Assembly: GCF_030813495.1 (NCBI RefSeq)
Contig: NZ_JAUSUI010000004.1
Location: 186,001-250,000, forward strand
DNA: 64,000 bases
DNA from: Ancylobacter polymorphus
GTDB taxonomy: Bacteria; Pseudomonadota; Alphaproteobacteria; Rhizobiales; Xanthobacteraceae
Direction: 5' to 3'
Below are positions 1-8,159 of the stretch, piece after piece (positions within the stretch are counted from its first letter, which is position 1; each line of letters starts with the position of its first letter). The position numbers and the translations under genes are program-made. A model generated the notes under the pieces. That model worked only from the letters and a program-made list of their open reading frames with translations. It ran no database searches and was not told the DNA's origin.

Positions 1-56
1 CACGCCGTCGTCCGCGGGCGATCCCGGATCGGCGCGTGCCGCGCCGTCCGGGATGA
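1..56. repeat. Right part of a palindromic intergenic repeat
   Basis: The stretch ends in GTCCGGGATGAC, the same outer arm that closes the repeats near positions 982 and 46270. Its left part lies before the window. It sits directly upstream of phnK, presumably between phnK and the preceding phn gene. Assignment to the family rests on arm similarity only. Confidence 0.45.
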
Positions 57-78
57 CAAAGTAGAGGAGAGGCGCGTC

Positions 79-855
79 ATGATCGAACAACCCCTTCTCA
101 TCGCCGAGGGTCTTTCCAAGAATTACGGCGCCCGCATCGGCTGCCGCGACGTGTCGCTGGAGGTCTATCCCGGCGAGGTGCTGGCCGTGGTCGGGGAATC
201 CGGCTCCGGCAAGTCGACGCTGCTCGGCCTGCTTTCCACCGAGCTGGAAGCCAGCGCCGGCCGCGTCTCCTACCGGCTGCGCGACGGGCGGCTGGCCGAT
301 CTCGCCAGCCTCGGCGCCGCCGAGAAGCGGCTCCTGATGCGCACCGACTGGGGCTTCGTGCGGCAGAACCCGGCGGACGGGCTGCGCATGGCGGTCTCCG
401 CCGGCGGCAATGTCGGCGAACGGCTGATGGCGGTCGGCTGGCGGCACTATGGCCATATTCGCGATGAGGCGATCGACTGGCTCGGCCGGGTCGAAATCGC
501 CGCCGACCGGGTGGATGACGACCCGCGCGCCTTTTCCGGCGGCATGCGCCAGCGGCTGCAGATCGCCCGCAACCTCGTCACAAGGCCGCGCCTGGTGTTC
601 ATGGACGAGCCGACCGGCGGGCTGGATGTCTCGGTGCAGGCGCGCCTGCTCGATCTCATCCGCCAGCTGGTGGCGGAACTGGGGCTGGCGGTCATCATCG
701 TCACCCACGACCTCGCCGTCGCCCGGCTGCTCTCGCACCGCATGGTGGTGATGCGGCACGGGCGGGTGATCGAGACCGGCATCACCGACCAGGTGCTGGA
801 CGACCCGCGCGAGCCCTACACGCAGCTGCTCGTCTCCTCGGTTCTGGCGGCGTGA
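79..855 (+). CDS. phnK: C-P lyase complex ATP-binding protein PhnK
   Basis: PhnK is an ABC-type ATPase that binds the PhnGHIJ core complex of the carbon-phosphorus lyase pathway; it is not a conventional transporter subunit. The 258-residue protein has a Walker A motif GESGSGKST at about 39-47, a Q-loop VRQN near 94-97, the signature FSGGMRQRLQIA at 152-163, Walker B LVFMDEPT at 172-179 and the switch His near 210. An AGGAGAGG ribosome site precedes the ATG. The next genes are phnL, phnM and phnN in the usual order, so phnG-J are expected just outside the window. The order separates it from dipeptide-type ABC ATPases, which it resembles in sequence. Confidence 0.93.
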   Translation: MIEQPLLIAEGLSKNYGARIGCRDVSLEVYPGEVLAVVGESGSGKSTLLGLLSTELEASAGRVSYRLRDGRLADLASLGAAEKRLLMRTDWGFVRQNPADGLRMAVSAGGNVGERLMAVGWRHYGHIRDEAIDWLGRVEIAADRVDDDPRAFSGGMRQRLQIARNLVTRPRLVFMDEPTGGLDVSVQARLLDLIRQLVAELGLAVIIVTHDLAVARLLSHRMVVMRHGRVIETGITDQVLDDPREPYTQLLVSSVLAA

Positions 856-876
856 GCATGGCGCCCCCCTCTTCAT

Positions 877-982
877 CGTCATCCCGGACGGCGCGGCGCG
901 CGCCGAGCCGGGATCGTCTGCCGACGGGAGCGCGCGGTCGGCCCGCGATCCCGGCGCTCCGCTTCGCTTCGGCCGGGATGAC
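877..982. repeat. Intercistronic palindromic repeat between phnK and phnL
   Basis: About 106 bp fill the gap between phnK and phnL. The outer arms are inverted (CGTCATCCCGG at the left, GCCGGGATGAC at the right), and inner GCCGGGATC/GATCCCGGC arms form a second hairpin. Related elements occur at 1-56 and 46182-46271. A large hairpin inside the operon could stabilise or attenuate the phnL message, but that is inference. Confidence 0.7.
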
Positions 983-996
983 AAGGAAGACACGAC

Positions 997-1704
997 ATGG
1001 CGACTAAACCCATCCTTTCCGTCTCCGGCGTCGCCAAGACCTTCATCCTGCATCTGCGCGAGGGGGCACGGCTGCCGGTCGTGAACGGCGCCGGCTTCGA
1101 CCTCTATGCCGGCGAATGCGTGGCGCTGGGGGGGCCTTCGGGCGCGGGCAAAAGCTCGCTGCTCAAGATGGTGTACGGCAATTACCGTGTCGATGACGGC
1201 GCGATCCGCGTGCGCGATGGCGACGAGGTGGTGGATGTCGCCACCGCGCCGCCGCGCCGGCTGATCCGCTTGCGCGACACCACGATGGGCTATGTCAGCC
1301 AGTTTCTGCGGGTGATCCCCCGCGTCGGCGCCCGCGACGTGGTGGCCGAGCCGCTGATCCATGACGGGGTGGCGCCTGAGGAAGCCACCAAGCGGGCCGG
1401 CGAGCTGCTCGCCCGGCTCAACCTGCCGGAGCGGCTGTGGGCCCTGCCGCCCGCCACCTTCTCCGGTGGCGAGCAGCAGCGCGTGAACATCGCGCGCGGG
1501 CTCATCGCCCATCGTCCGCTGCTCCTCATGGACGAGCCGACCGCCTCGCTGGACGCGGCCAACCGCGCCGTGGTGGTGCAGCTGATCGAGGAGAAGAAGC
1601 GGGCCGGTGTCGCCATTCTCGGCATTTTCCACGATGCGGAAGTGCGCGAGGCGGTGTGCGACCGGGTGATCGACGTGACGAGCTTCGGCCAGATGGCGGC
1701 GTGA
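997..1704 (+). CDS. phnL: C-P lyase accessory ATP-binding protein PhnL
   Basis: PhnL is the second ABC-type ATPase of the phosphonate pathway and associates with the C-P lyase core and PhnK. The 235-residue product carries Walker A GGPSGAGKSS at about 45-54, the signature FSGGEQQRVNIA at 155-166 and Walker B LLLMDEPT at 175-182. A GGAAG ribosome site lies 8 bases before the ATG. The gene is separated from phnK by a 106-bp palindromic repeat and is followed after 34 bases by phnM. Length and gene order match known PhnL proteins; confusion with LolD-like ATPases is resolved by the context. Confidence 0.93.
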   Translation: MATKPILSVSGVAKTFILHLREGARLPVVNGAGFDLYAGECVALGGPSGAGKSSLLKMVYGNYRVDDGAIRVRDGDEVVDVATAPPRRLIRLRDTTMGYVSQFLRVIPRVGARDVVAEPLIHDGVAPEEATKRAGELLARLNLPERLWALPPATFSGGEQQRVNIARGLIAHRPLLLMDEPTASLDAANRAVVVQLIEEKKRAGVAILGIFHDAEVREAVCDRVIDVTSFGQMAA

Positions 1705-1738
1705 GCGGCGCAGATGTGACGGGCGGCAGCGTGAGGGA

Positions 1739-2884
1739 ATGATGAACGAGACGGTCTACGCCAACGCGCTTCTGGTGCTGGAAGACGAGGTGCGCCCCGG
1801 CCATCTCGTGGTGCGGGATGGGATCATCGCCGAGATCGGCGAGGGCGCCGCGCCGCGCGGCGCCATCGACTTGGGTGGCGACCATGTGCTGCCCGGTTTT
1901 GTCGAACTGCACACCGACCATGTCGAGGGCCATCTCTACCCGCGCCCGCGCGTGACCTGGAACGCCTTCGCCGCCGTGACGGCCTATGACGCGCAGATCG
2001 CCGCTTCCGGCATCACCACCGTGTTCGACTCGCTGCGCGTGTGGCCGGACAAGCGCGCCGCCGGCATGGATGGCGACGCGGCGCTGCTTACCGCCACGGT
2101 GCGCGCGGCGAGCGCGGCCGGCGTGCTGCGGGCGGAACATTTCGTGCATCTGCGCTGCGAGGTGACCGCCGACGGCGTGGTGGAGGAAGCGGGGGCGCTG
2201 CTCGACGAGGCCGGCGTGCGGCTGATCTCGCTGATGGACCACACGCCGGGGCAGCGCCAGTTCATGACCGAGGCGCAGTTCCGCAGCTATTACAAGAAGA
2301 AGAGCGGCATGAGCGACGCCGAACTCGACCTCATCGTTTCCGAGCGGCAGGAGGCGCATGCCCGCTACGCCCGGCCCAACCGCGCCCGGCTGGTGGAGAT
2401 GGCCCGCGCGCAGGGCATCGTGCTGGCGAGCCATGACGACGCCACCGACGATCACGTCGCCGAGGCGATCGGGGACGGGGTGGCGATCGCCGAATTTCCC
2501 ACCACCGACCGCGCGGCGGACGCCTCGCACGAAGCCGGCATCCGGGTGCTGATGGGCGCGCCCAACATCGTGCGCGGCGGCTCGCACACCGGCAATGTCG
2601 CGGCCGAGAGCCTGGCGCGGCGCGGCGTGCTCGACATTCTCTCCTCCGACTATGTGCCCGGCAGCCTGCTGCTGGCGGCGTTCGACCTGCCGGCGCGCAC
2701 GGAGGGCGTCATCACCCTGCCGCAGGCGGTGGCGATGGTGAGCGCCAACCCGGCAGCGGCGGCGGGGCTCAGCGATCGCGGCCGGCTGGCGCCGGGGCTG
2801 CGGGCGGATTTCATCCGCGTCTCGGCGGCCGGGGCCGGCCCGGCGGCACGGGCGGTGTGGCGGCAGGGGGAGCGCGTGGCGTGA
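1739..2884 (+). CDS. phnM: Alpha-D-ribose 1-methylphosphonate 5-triphosphate diphosphatase PhnM
   Basis: PhnM removes pyrophosphate from ribose 1-methylphosphonate 5-triphosphate, giving the 5-phosphate that PhnJ cleaves. The 381-residue protein is an amidohydrolase-fold metalloenzyme. It shows the metal motif HTDH at about 58-61, then HLRCEV, SLMDHTPGQRQ, SHDDAT, GAPNIVRGGSHTGN and the C-terminal LSSDYVP, all typical of PhnM. Two ATG codons lie in tandem and the second one (1742) is equally possible, because the nearest AGGGA is very close to the first. The last codons overlap the GTG start of phnN by four bases, which suggests translational coupling. Confidence 0.95.
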   Translation: MMNETVYANALLVLEDEVRPGHLVVRDGIIAEIGEGAAPRGAIDLGGDHVLPGFVELHTDHVEGHLYPRPRVTWNAFAAVTAYDAQIAASGITTVFDSLRVWPDKRAAGMDGDAALLTATVRAASAAGVLRAEHFVHLRCEVTADGVVEEAGALLDEAGVRLISLMDHTPGQRQFMTEAQFRSYYKKKSGMSDAELDLIVSERQEAHARYARPNRARLVEMARAQGIVLASHDDATDDHVAEAIGDGVAIAEFPTTDRAADASHEAGIRVLMGAPNIVRGGSHTGNVAAESLARRGVLDILSSDYVPGSLLLAAFDLPARTEGVITLPQAVAMVSANPAAAAGLSDRGRLAPGLRADFIRVSAAGAGPAARAVWRQGERVA

Positions 2885-3471
2885 ACGGCGAGGCGGGTGT
2901 GGCGCAGGCTTTGGACGCGGGCGAAAAGCTCGGCCCCGGCCTGCTGGTGCTGGTGGTCGGCCCCTCGGGCGCCGGCAAGGACACGCTGCTCGCCTATGCC
3001 CGCGCGCGGCTGGCCGAGCGCACCGACCTACGCTTCGCCCGCCGGCGCATCACCCGGCCGGCGGATGCCACCGAGAACCACATCGCGGTGGATGAGCGCG
3101 ATTTCGCCCAGGGCGTCGCCCTCGGCAGCTTCCCGCTCTACTGGCGGGCCAACGGGCTCAGCTACGCGCTGGGGGCGGAGGTGGCGGAGGATATTCTCGC
3201 CGGCTGCACCGTCGTCGCCAATGGCTCGCGCGCGGCCGTGAGCGAGGCGCGCCGCCGCTTCGCCCGGGTGAAGACGGTGCATGTCACCGCGCCGGTGGAG
3301 ATGCTGGCCGCGCGCATCGCCGCGCGGGGGCGCGAGAGCGCGCAGGACGTGCTCGCCCGGCTGAAGCGCGAGCCCGCGCTCGACGCCCCGCCGGACCTCA
3401 CCGTGCTGAATGTCGGCACGGTGGAGACCGCCGGCGCGGCGCTGGCGGATTTCCTCGGCGGGCTCGGCTGA
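2881..3471 (+). CDS. phnN: Ribose 1,5-bisphosphate phosphokinase PhnN
   Basis: PhnN phosphorylates ribose 1,5-bisphosphate to PRPP, returning the sugar left by C-P lyase to nucleotide synthesis. I chose the GTG that overlaps the phnM stop as GTGA, because a GGGGGAG ribosome site lies just upstream; a longer open frame begins at 2857. From the GTG the product has 196 residues with a P-loop GPSGAGKDT at about 27-35 and the guanylate-kinase-like RRRITRP segment. The downstream gene is unrelated, so this is probably the last phn gene of the operon. Confidence 0.9.
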   Translation: MNGEAGVAQALDAGEKLGPGLLVLVVGPSGAGKDTLLAYARARLAERTDLRFARRRITRPADATENHIAVDERDFAQGVALGSFPLYWRANGLSYALGAEVAEDILAGCTVVANGSRAAVSEARRRFARVKTVHVTAPVEMLAARIAARGRESAQDVLARLKREPALDAPPDLTVLNVGTVETAGAALADFLGGLG

Positions 3472-3544
3472 GGGATCGGTTTTCGCGAACGATGGCGCGG
3501 CTGCGCGGGCTCTCTCACCGCGCCGCTTCCGCTATGATGAGGCC

Positions 3545-4180
3545 ATGATCCGCGCGTCGCTCCTCGATTTCCTCAATACCGGCTGCCTCGGGCCCGTCCG
3601 GCCGGGGGCTTCGATGGAGGAGATCGTCGCTCTGCTGGGAGAGCCGACCAAAGCGATCGGGGAGCCGGCGCCGCATGCGACACAGCAGCCCTATTGGCTT
3701 TACGGCGATCTTGAAATCAGCTTCGCGCAGCCCGAGGGAGCGGCGCCTTTTGTCGAGTTCCTGCAGATCGACAGGCCGGAGCGGCTGCGCGGGGCGGCGC
3801 GGCGCGTGGCGCCTCGCCTCATGCTGGACCTTCACGGGTTCAATGCACGCTCACGTCCCACCGCGTTCATCCGTGCGGTGACCGAGATCGACAAGGTGAG
3901 CGTGTGTCTCGTCGACATCGCCCAGTATCCCGCCGTGACGGTCCATGTCGGGGAAGAAATGGAGATTAATTTCGACCTTGGGGCCGACGATCCTGTCGAG
4001 ACCTTGCCGCCGCTTGCCGCTTACGTGCAACGGCTTGATGGCGACGCCAGGTGGCAGGACCTGTACGTCTACGATCCCCGCTGCCGAACCAGCCAGCGCG
4101 CGCGGGAAGAGACCTGGCCCGGCCGCTATGCACCGTTCACGCTGACGGGGCGCGACTATCTCGCGGCGCTGGAGCGCTGA
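3545..4180 (+). CDS. Hypothetical protein, 211 aa
   Basis: I do not recognise this protein. The ATG at 3545 gives a soluble product of 211 residues with no signal peptide or membrane segment. The N-terminal part (about 15-70) has the pattern MEEIVALLGEP, then WLYGDLEISF, which resembles small uncharacterised proteins with a predicted alpha/beta fold. The start is chosen because the upstream frame is repetitive and Arg-rich. It lies 73 bp after phnN on the same strand but its base composition is milder than the phn genes, so it may be an accessory insertion rather than part of the operon. It converges with sciP. Confidence 0.7.
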   Translation: MIRASLLDFLNTGCLGPVRPGASMEEIVALLGEPTKAIGEPAPHATQQPYWLYGDLEISFAQPEGAAPFVEFLQIDRPERLRGAARRVAPRLMLDLHGFNARSRPTAFIRAVTEIDKVSVCLVDIAQYPAVTVHVGEEMEINFDLGADDPVETLPPLAAYVQRLDGDARWQDLYVYDPRCRTSQRAREETWPGRYAPFTLTGRDYLAALER

Positions 4181-4260
4181 CGCGGCGGCTTTGAGGCGGG
4201 CTGTCGTGGGAGAAGGACGTCGGGCGGCGGCGGCCGGAAATGTCGGACGCCGTCGCCGCT

Positions 4261-4536
4261 TTACTGCCGGTATTGCTGGATGCGCGTGGTGCGCAGGCCG
4301 GCGAGGCCGTGGCGGTCGATGGAGGCCTGCCAGGACAGAAATTCTTCCGTGGTCAACGTATAGCGGCTGCAGGCTTCCTCCAGGCTGAGGAGCCCGCCGC
4401 GGACGGCGGCAACGACTTCCGCCTTGCGGCGGATGACCCAGCGCCGGGTGTTCGGCGGGGGCAGATCGGCAATGGTCAACGGACTTCCGTCCGGCCCGAT
4501 TACATACTTCACCCTCGGGCGATAGGGTTCTGTCAT
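4261..4536 (-). CDS. sciP: CtrA inhibitor SciP (DUF1153 family)
   Basis: The 91-residue protein matches SciP, the small helix-turn-helix protein that in Caulobacter binds the cell-cycle regulator CtrA and blocks transcription from CtrA-dependent promoters. Recognisable segments are VIGPDGSPLTIADLPPP near the N-terminus, RRWVIRRKAEVVAAVRGGLL in the middle (about 31-50), EEACSRYTLTTEEFLSWQ and the C-terminal LAGLRTTRIQQYR. Family length is about 90 residues, so it is complete. It faces the convergent unknown gene and is divergent from mnmA across a 291-bp, unusually AT-rich gap that holds an imperfect inverted repeat. Presence of SciP supports an alphaproteobacterial host with a CtrA circuit. 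Confidence 0.9.
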   Translation of the reverse strand: MTEPYRPRVKYVIGPDGSPLTIADLPPPNTRRWVIRRKAEVVAAVRGGLLSLEEACSRYTLTTEEFLSWQASIDRHGLAGLRTTRIQQYRQ

Positions 4537-4603
4537 GTTTCACTCACTCAATACACACGACCAATGAAAGTGAGCATAGCGATGGAGATTTAAATATTCT
4601 CCT

Positions 4604-4644
4604 AAGCGAATCACCACCCTGTGAGCGCTAAGTGATTGCTGCTT
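4604..4644. promoter_or_regulatory. Imperfect inverted repeat in the sciP-mnmA divergent region
   Basis: AAGCGAATCAC (4604-4614) is mirrored by GTGATTGCTGCTT (4632-4644) with a two-base bulge, separated by 17 bp. It lies 68 bp upstream of sciP in an AT-rich stretch that contrasts with its surroundings, so it may be an operator or part of the sciP promoter. No factor can be assigned. Confidence 0.4.
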
Positions 4645-4755
4645 CGTTAATAGTTGCGAAGGAGTTTGTTTACTTTTCGTGCCGCAACGGCAATGCCTCC
4701 GGTGTCTGCGCCTGGGCAAAATGTTACCGCAGGCGTCAGGGCGTGCCGCGCAGGG

Positions 4756-4784
4756 TTCATGAAATCGCCGAGGTGCCCTATATA
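4756..4784 (+). promoter_or_regulatory. Candidate sigma-70-type promoter for mnmA
   Basis: TTCATG and TATATA are separated by exactly 17 bp, and the -10 box lies 43 bp before the mnmA ATG. The -10 element is strong, the -35 only moderate. This is a sequence match without expression evidence. Confidence 0.45.
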
Positions 4785-4827
4785 GTGCGTCGCACGCGCC
4801 CTTTTTCCTCCCGGTTTCCGCCCCGCC

Positions 4828-6015
4828 ATGATCCGTCTCGACGACACCGACCGAGCCCCCAGCCAGACGCGCGTCGTGGTCGCGATGTCGGGCGGCGTGG
4901 ATTCCTCCGTCGTCGCCGCGCTTTACGCGCAGGCGGGCTATGACGTGGTGGGGGTGACGCTGCAGCTCTACGACCATGGCGAGGCGATGCACCACCGCCC
5001 CGGCGCCTGCTGCGCCGGGCAGGACATCTACGACGCGCGCACCGTGGCGGAGAAGCTCGGCATTCCCCATTACGTGCTGGATTATGAAAGCCGCTTCCGC
5101 CATGCGGTGATCGAGCGCTTCGCCGATGCCTATGCGGCGGGCGAGACGCCCATTCCCTGCGTCGACTGCAATCGCACGGTGAAGTTCCGCGATCTGCTGG
5201 AGACCGCGCGCGACCTCGGCGCCGACATTCTCGCCACCGGCCATTATGTCGCCAGCCGGACGATGGAAGGCGGGCGGCGCGGCCTGTTCCGCCCGCTGGA
5301 TGAGAACCGCGACCAGAGCTATTTCCTCTACGCCACCACCCAGGCGCAGATCGACATGCTGCGCTTTCCGCTCGGCGAAACCACCAAGCCGGAAGTGCGG
5401 GCGCTGGCGGAGAGCTTCGGGCTGAAGGTGGCGGACAAGCCGGACAGCCAGGATATCTGCTTCGTGCCCAATGGCCATTACACCGCCATTGTCGAGAAAC
5501 TGCGGCCGGAGGCAGCCGAGCCGGGCGAGATCGTGCATCTCGACGGGCGGGTGCTGGGCCGGCATGCCGGGGTGATGCGCTTCACCATCGGCCAGCGCAA
5601 GGGGCTGGGCATCGCCGCGTCCGAGCCGCTCTATGTGGTGGGTATCGATGCCGCCCGCCGGCAGGTCGTGGTGGGCCCGCGCGCGGCGCTCGGCGTTTCC
5701 GCCATCCGCATCGACGAGGTGAACTGGCTCGGCGAGGAAACGCTTGATGAGGCCGCCGCGCGCGAGCGCGAGCTTTATGTGAAGGTGCGCTCCTCCCGTG
5801 CGCCGGTGCCGGGCCATCTCGCCCCTGCCGAGGGCGGCGGCGTGGAGGTGCGGCTGCACGGCACCGAGGAAGGCGTGGCGCCGGGGCAGGCCTGCGTGTT
5901 CTATGAGGATGGCGAGGCCGGCACCCGCATGCTCGGCGGCGGCGTGATCCGCCGCAAGGTGGCGCCGTTCACCACACTGACACGTGACGCGGAGATGATG
6001 GCACGTTCGGCCTGA
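4828..6015 (+). CDS. mnmA: tRNA-specific 2-thiouridylase MnmA
   Basis: MnmA activates U34 of Lys, Glu and Gln tRNAs with ATP and transfers sulfur to give 2-thiouridine. The 395-residue protein has the PP-loop SGGVDSS at about 21-27, a CCAGQD segment near 61-66, the catalytic-cysteine motif PCVDCN (Cys114 by alignment with known enzymes), DQSYFL near 162-167 and the second catalytic cysteine in SQDICF (about 211). The C-terminal half carries the expected central and beta-barrel domains ([12 protein letters not shown]). A promoter-like pair lies just upstream. It is divergent from sciP and followed by a palindromic repeat. Confidence 0.95.
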   Translation: MIRLDDTDRAPSQTRVVVAMSGGVDSSVVAALYAQAGYDVVGVTLQLYDHGEAMHHRPGACCAGQDIYDARTVAEKLGIPHYVLDYESRFRHAVIERFADAYAAGETPIPCVDCNRTVKFRDLLETARDLGADILATGHYVASRTMEGGRRGLFRPLDENRDQSYFLYATTQAQIDMLRFPLGETTKPEVRALAESFGLKVADKPDSQDICFVPNGHYTAIVEKLRPEAAEPGEIVHLDGRVLGRHAGVMRFTIGQRKGLGIAASEPLYVVGIDAARRQVVVGPRAALGVSAIRIDEVNWLGEETLDEAAARERELYVKVRSSRAPVPGHLAPAEGGGVEVRLHGTEEGVAPGQACVFYEDGEAGTRMLGGGVIRRKVAPFTTLTRDAEMMARSA

Positions 6016-6030
6016 GTCGACGTTACGCTA

Positions 6031-6078
6031 GAGCCCTTTCCGGTCAGGCGAATTCACCTGATCGATAAGAAAGTGCTC
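6031..6078. repeat. 48-bp REP-like palindromic element
   Basis: Outer arms GAGCCCTTTC and GAAAGTGCTC are inverted with one mismatch, and the inner arm TCAGG(C/T)GAATTC is nearly self-complementary at 6044-6061. Elements of this design are abundant between genes in Hyphomicrobiales. It lies between mnmA and pmtA. A differently spelled element of similar design occurs at 58949-58992. Confidence 0.65.
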
Positions 6079-6165
6079 CAAGATCAGGAAGCTGGAGCCG
6101 CTTCGCGTCGCGAGAAAGCTGCAGGCAATGGGCGCGCCGGCCCGGGGTTGTGCAAGGGGAACTGC

Positions 6166-6849
6166 ATGAAGACCGATCTCGATCACGCCACCGTTCAAGA
6201 GGCTTATGCCGGCTGGGCCCCGATTTACGACATCGTGTTCGGCGCGGTGTTCGAGCCCGGCCGCAAGGCGGCGCTGCAGGCGGCGGAGAAGATCGGCGGG
6301 CGCATCCTCGATTTCGGCGTCGGCACCGGCTTCGCGCTGCCGGCCTATAAGCGCACCAACCGCATCGTCGGCGTCGATATTTCCGAGCCCATGCTGCGCA
6401 AGGCGCATGAGAAGGTGGCGAAGGAAAACCTCTCCCATGTCGAGGGCCTGTGCCTGATGGACGGCGCCCATATGGGTTTTGCCGACAATTCCTTCGATGT
6501 GGTGATGGCGCAGTTCGTCATCACCGTGGTGCCGCACCCCGAAGAGACGCTGGACGAGATGGCCCGCGTGCTGAAGCCCGGCGGCGAGATCATTCTGGTG
6601 AACCATCTCGGCGCCGAGGACGGCCCGCGCGCCGCCTTCGAGCGCTGGTTCGCCCGCCGCGCCCGCAAGCTCGGCTGGCGCCCGGAATTCCAGTTCGCCC
6701 GGCTGCACAATTGGGCGGTGCGCAACGGCACGGTGGACTTGCCGGTTAAGCGCGACGTGGCGCTCGGCATGTACACCATGGTGCGTTTCCGCAAGCGCAC
6801 CGAGGCGGAGATGGCCTCCGCCCACGAGAGCGTGGCGCTGGTCGGCTGA
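6166..6849 (+). CDS. pmtA: Phosphatidylethanolamine N-methyltransferase, PmtA type
   Basis: The 227-residue protein is a class I SAM-dependent methyltransferase. Motif I is ILDFGVGTGFALP at about 47-59, followed by VGVDISEPML, the acidic FDVVMAQFVIT and LKPGGEIILVNH. This pattern fits the Rhodobacter/rhizobial PmtA family, which methylates phosphatidylethanolamine stepwise to phosphatidylcholine at the inner membrane. The ATG at 6166 is preceded by AAGGGGA at a good distance; a longer frame starts at 6073 inside the repeat and is rejected. Without biochemical data a UbiE-like small-molecule methyltransferase remains possible. Confidence 0.8.
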   Translation: MKTDLDHATVQEAYAGWAPIYDIVFGAVFEPGRKAALQAAEKIGGRILDFGVGTGFALPAYKRTNRIVGVDISEPMLRKAHEKVAKENLSHVEGLCLMDGAHMGFADNSFDVVMAQFVITVVPHPEETLDEMARVLKPGGEIILVNHLGAEDGPRAAFERWFARRARKLGWRPEFQFARLHNWAVRNGTVDLPVKRDVALGMYTMVRFRKRTEAEMASAHESVALVG

Positions 6850-6922
6850 GGGTGGTATTTGGCGGGGGCGTGCCGGCGCTCCGCCGGCGCGCGGCCCGCC
6901 ACCCCCCAGCTTCCGGCAGATC

Positions 6923-8155
6923 ATGGCCCTGTTCACCCGCCGTCGCGGCATCGCCGCGCCTTTCGCCCTGTTCTTCAGCCTGCTCGTTCTCGCCGTCGCC
7001 GCGCCGGCGCGGGCGCAGGAGACCGGCGCCGTCACGGTGGCCGGCGGCGTGCGCTATGAGTTTCTCGAACGCTGGGATGTCGCGCGCCTGAACGAGGTGC
7101 TGACCAGGGACATCCCGGCCTTTGCCGGCATCGGCGTCACCTACACGCCGGCGAAGAACGCGGTGAAGCTCTACCGCGTGACCTATCCCAGCGTCATTCC
7201 CGAACGCGGCAACCGGCCGACTGTGGCCACGGGCCTGATCGCCATTCCCGATGTCGAGGGCAGCCGCTTCCCGCTGGTGTCCTACCAGCACGGCACGGTG
7301 TACGGGAAACAGGAGGTGCCGTCCTTCATCGCCCAGTCGCCGGAGACGGCGCTGATGGTCGCCCAGTTCGCCGGGCAGGGCTATGTGGTGATCGGCGCCG
7401 ATTATTTCGGCCTCGGCCTCTCCACCGAGCCCGAGGGCTACATGGTGAAGGCGAGCCACCAGCAGGCCACCGCCGACATGCTCGCCGCGAGCCGGCAGGT
7501 GCTGGCGGCGCTGAAGATCGACACGCCGAAGCTCACTCTCGCCGGCTGGTCGCAGGGCGGCTTCGTCACCATGGCGCTGCTGGAAAAGCTGGAAGCAGAG
7601 GGCGTGAAGGTCGATGCCGCCGCCACCGCCAGCGCGCCGGTGGACATCTATGTCGCGCTGAGCGGCTTTCTCGACTTTCCCCGCGCCAATGATGCCAGCT
7701 GGGTGACCTCGCTGTTCATCCTCTCCTCCTTCTCGTTCGAGAATTACTACGGCGTGCCGGGGCTGGCGCGGGCACTGCTGACGGAGGAGAGCTATGAGAT
7801 CGCGCGCAAGGCCTATGCGCGCGAGCCCTATGACCCTGCCGCCATTCCCACCGACCTCAAGAAGCTGATCCGCCCGGCCTATTTCGACCCGCAGTTCTTT
7901 GCCGAGTCGGCCTATGGCCGGCTGGTCAAGGCGACCACCGCCTATCGCTGGGTCATCAAGTCGCCGGTGCGGAACTATTATGGCGAGGCGGATGAGGTGA
8001 TCACCCCCGGCCTCGGCCAGCTGGCCCAGACCTATCAGCGGGCGATGGGCACCGGCAATCCGGCGGTGGAGGCGGTGTCGACCGGCAAGACCACCCACCG
8101 CGGCACCTTCGCCACCGCCGTGCCGCAGTGGAAGGCGTGGTTCGACGGGAAGTGA
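6923..8155 (+). CDS. Secreted alpha/beta hydrolase (lipase-like)
   Basis: The protein has 410 residues. An N-terminal signal peptide (basic MALFTRRR, hydrophobic core, cleavage after ARAQ near 32) indicates export to the periplasm or outside. The nucleophile elbow is GWSQGG at about 208-213 (Ser210). The later NYYGEADEVI and KTTHRGTF supply candidate Asp and His of the triad. An upstream YQHGTVYG is a likely oxyanion-hole region. The domain arrangement resembles secretory lipases and large esterases, but the substrate is unknown. It follows pmtA on the same strand after 73 bp; a shared transcript is possible. Confidence 0.75.
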   Translation: MALFTRRRGIAAPFALFFSLLVLAVAAPARAQETGAVTVAGGVRYEFLERWDVARLNEVLTRDIPAFAGIGVTYTPAKNAVKLYRVTYPSVIPERGNRPTVATGLIAIPDVEGSRFPLVSYQHGTVYGKQEVPSFIAQSPETALMVAQFAGQGYVVIGADYFGLGLSTEPEGYMVKASHQQATADMLAASRQVLAALKIDTPKLTLAGWSQGGFVTMALLEKLEAEGVKVDAAATASAPVDIYVALSGFLDFPRANDASWVTSLFILSSFSFENYYGVPGLARALLTEESYEIARKAYAREPYDPAAIPTDLKKLIRPAYFDPQFFAESAYGRLVKATTAYRWVIKSPVRNYYGEADEVITPGLGQLAQTYQRAMGTGNPAVEAVSTGKTTHRGTFATAVPQWKAWFDGK

Positions 8156-8159
8156 GGGA

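Noticed and set aside
4591-4605. Possible CtrA box (TAAA-N7-CTAA) upstream of sciP
   Set aside because: It differs from TTAA-N7-TTAA at two of eight positions, which is expected by chance in an AT-rich gap, so it is not claimed as a site.
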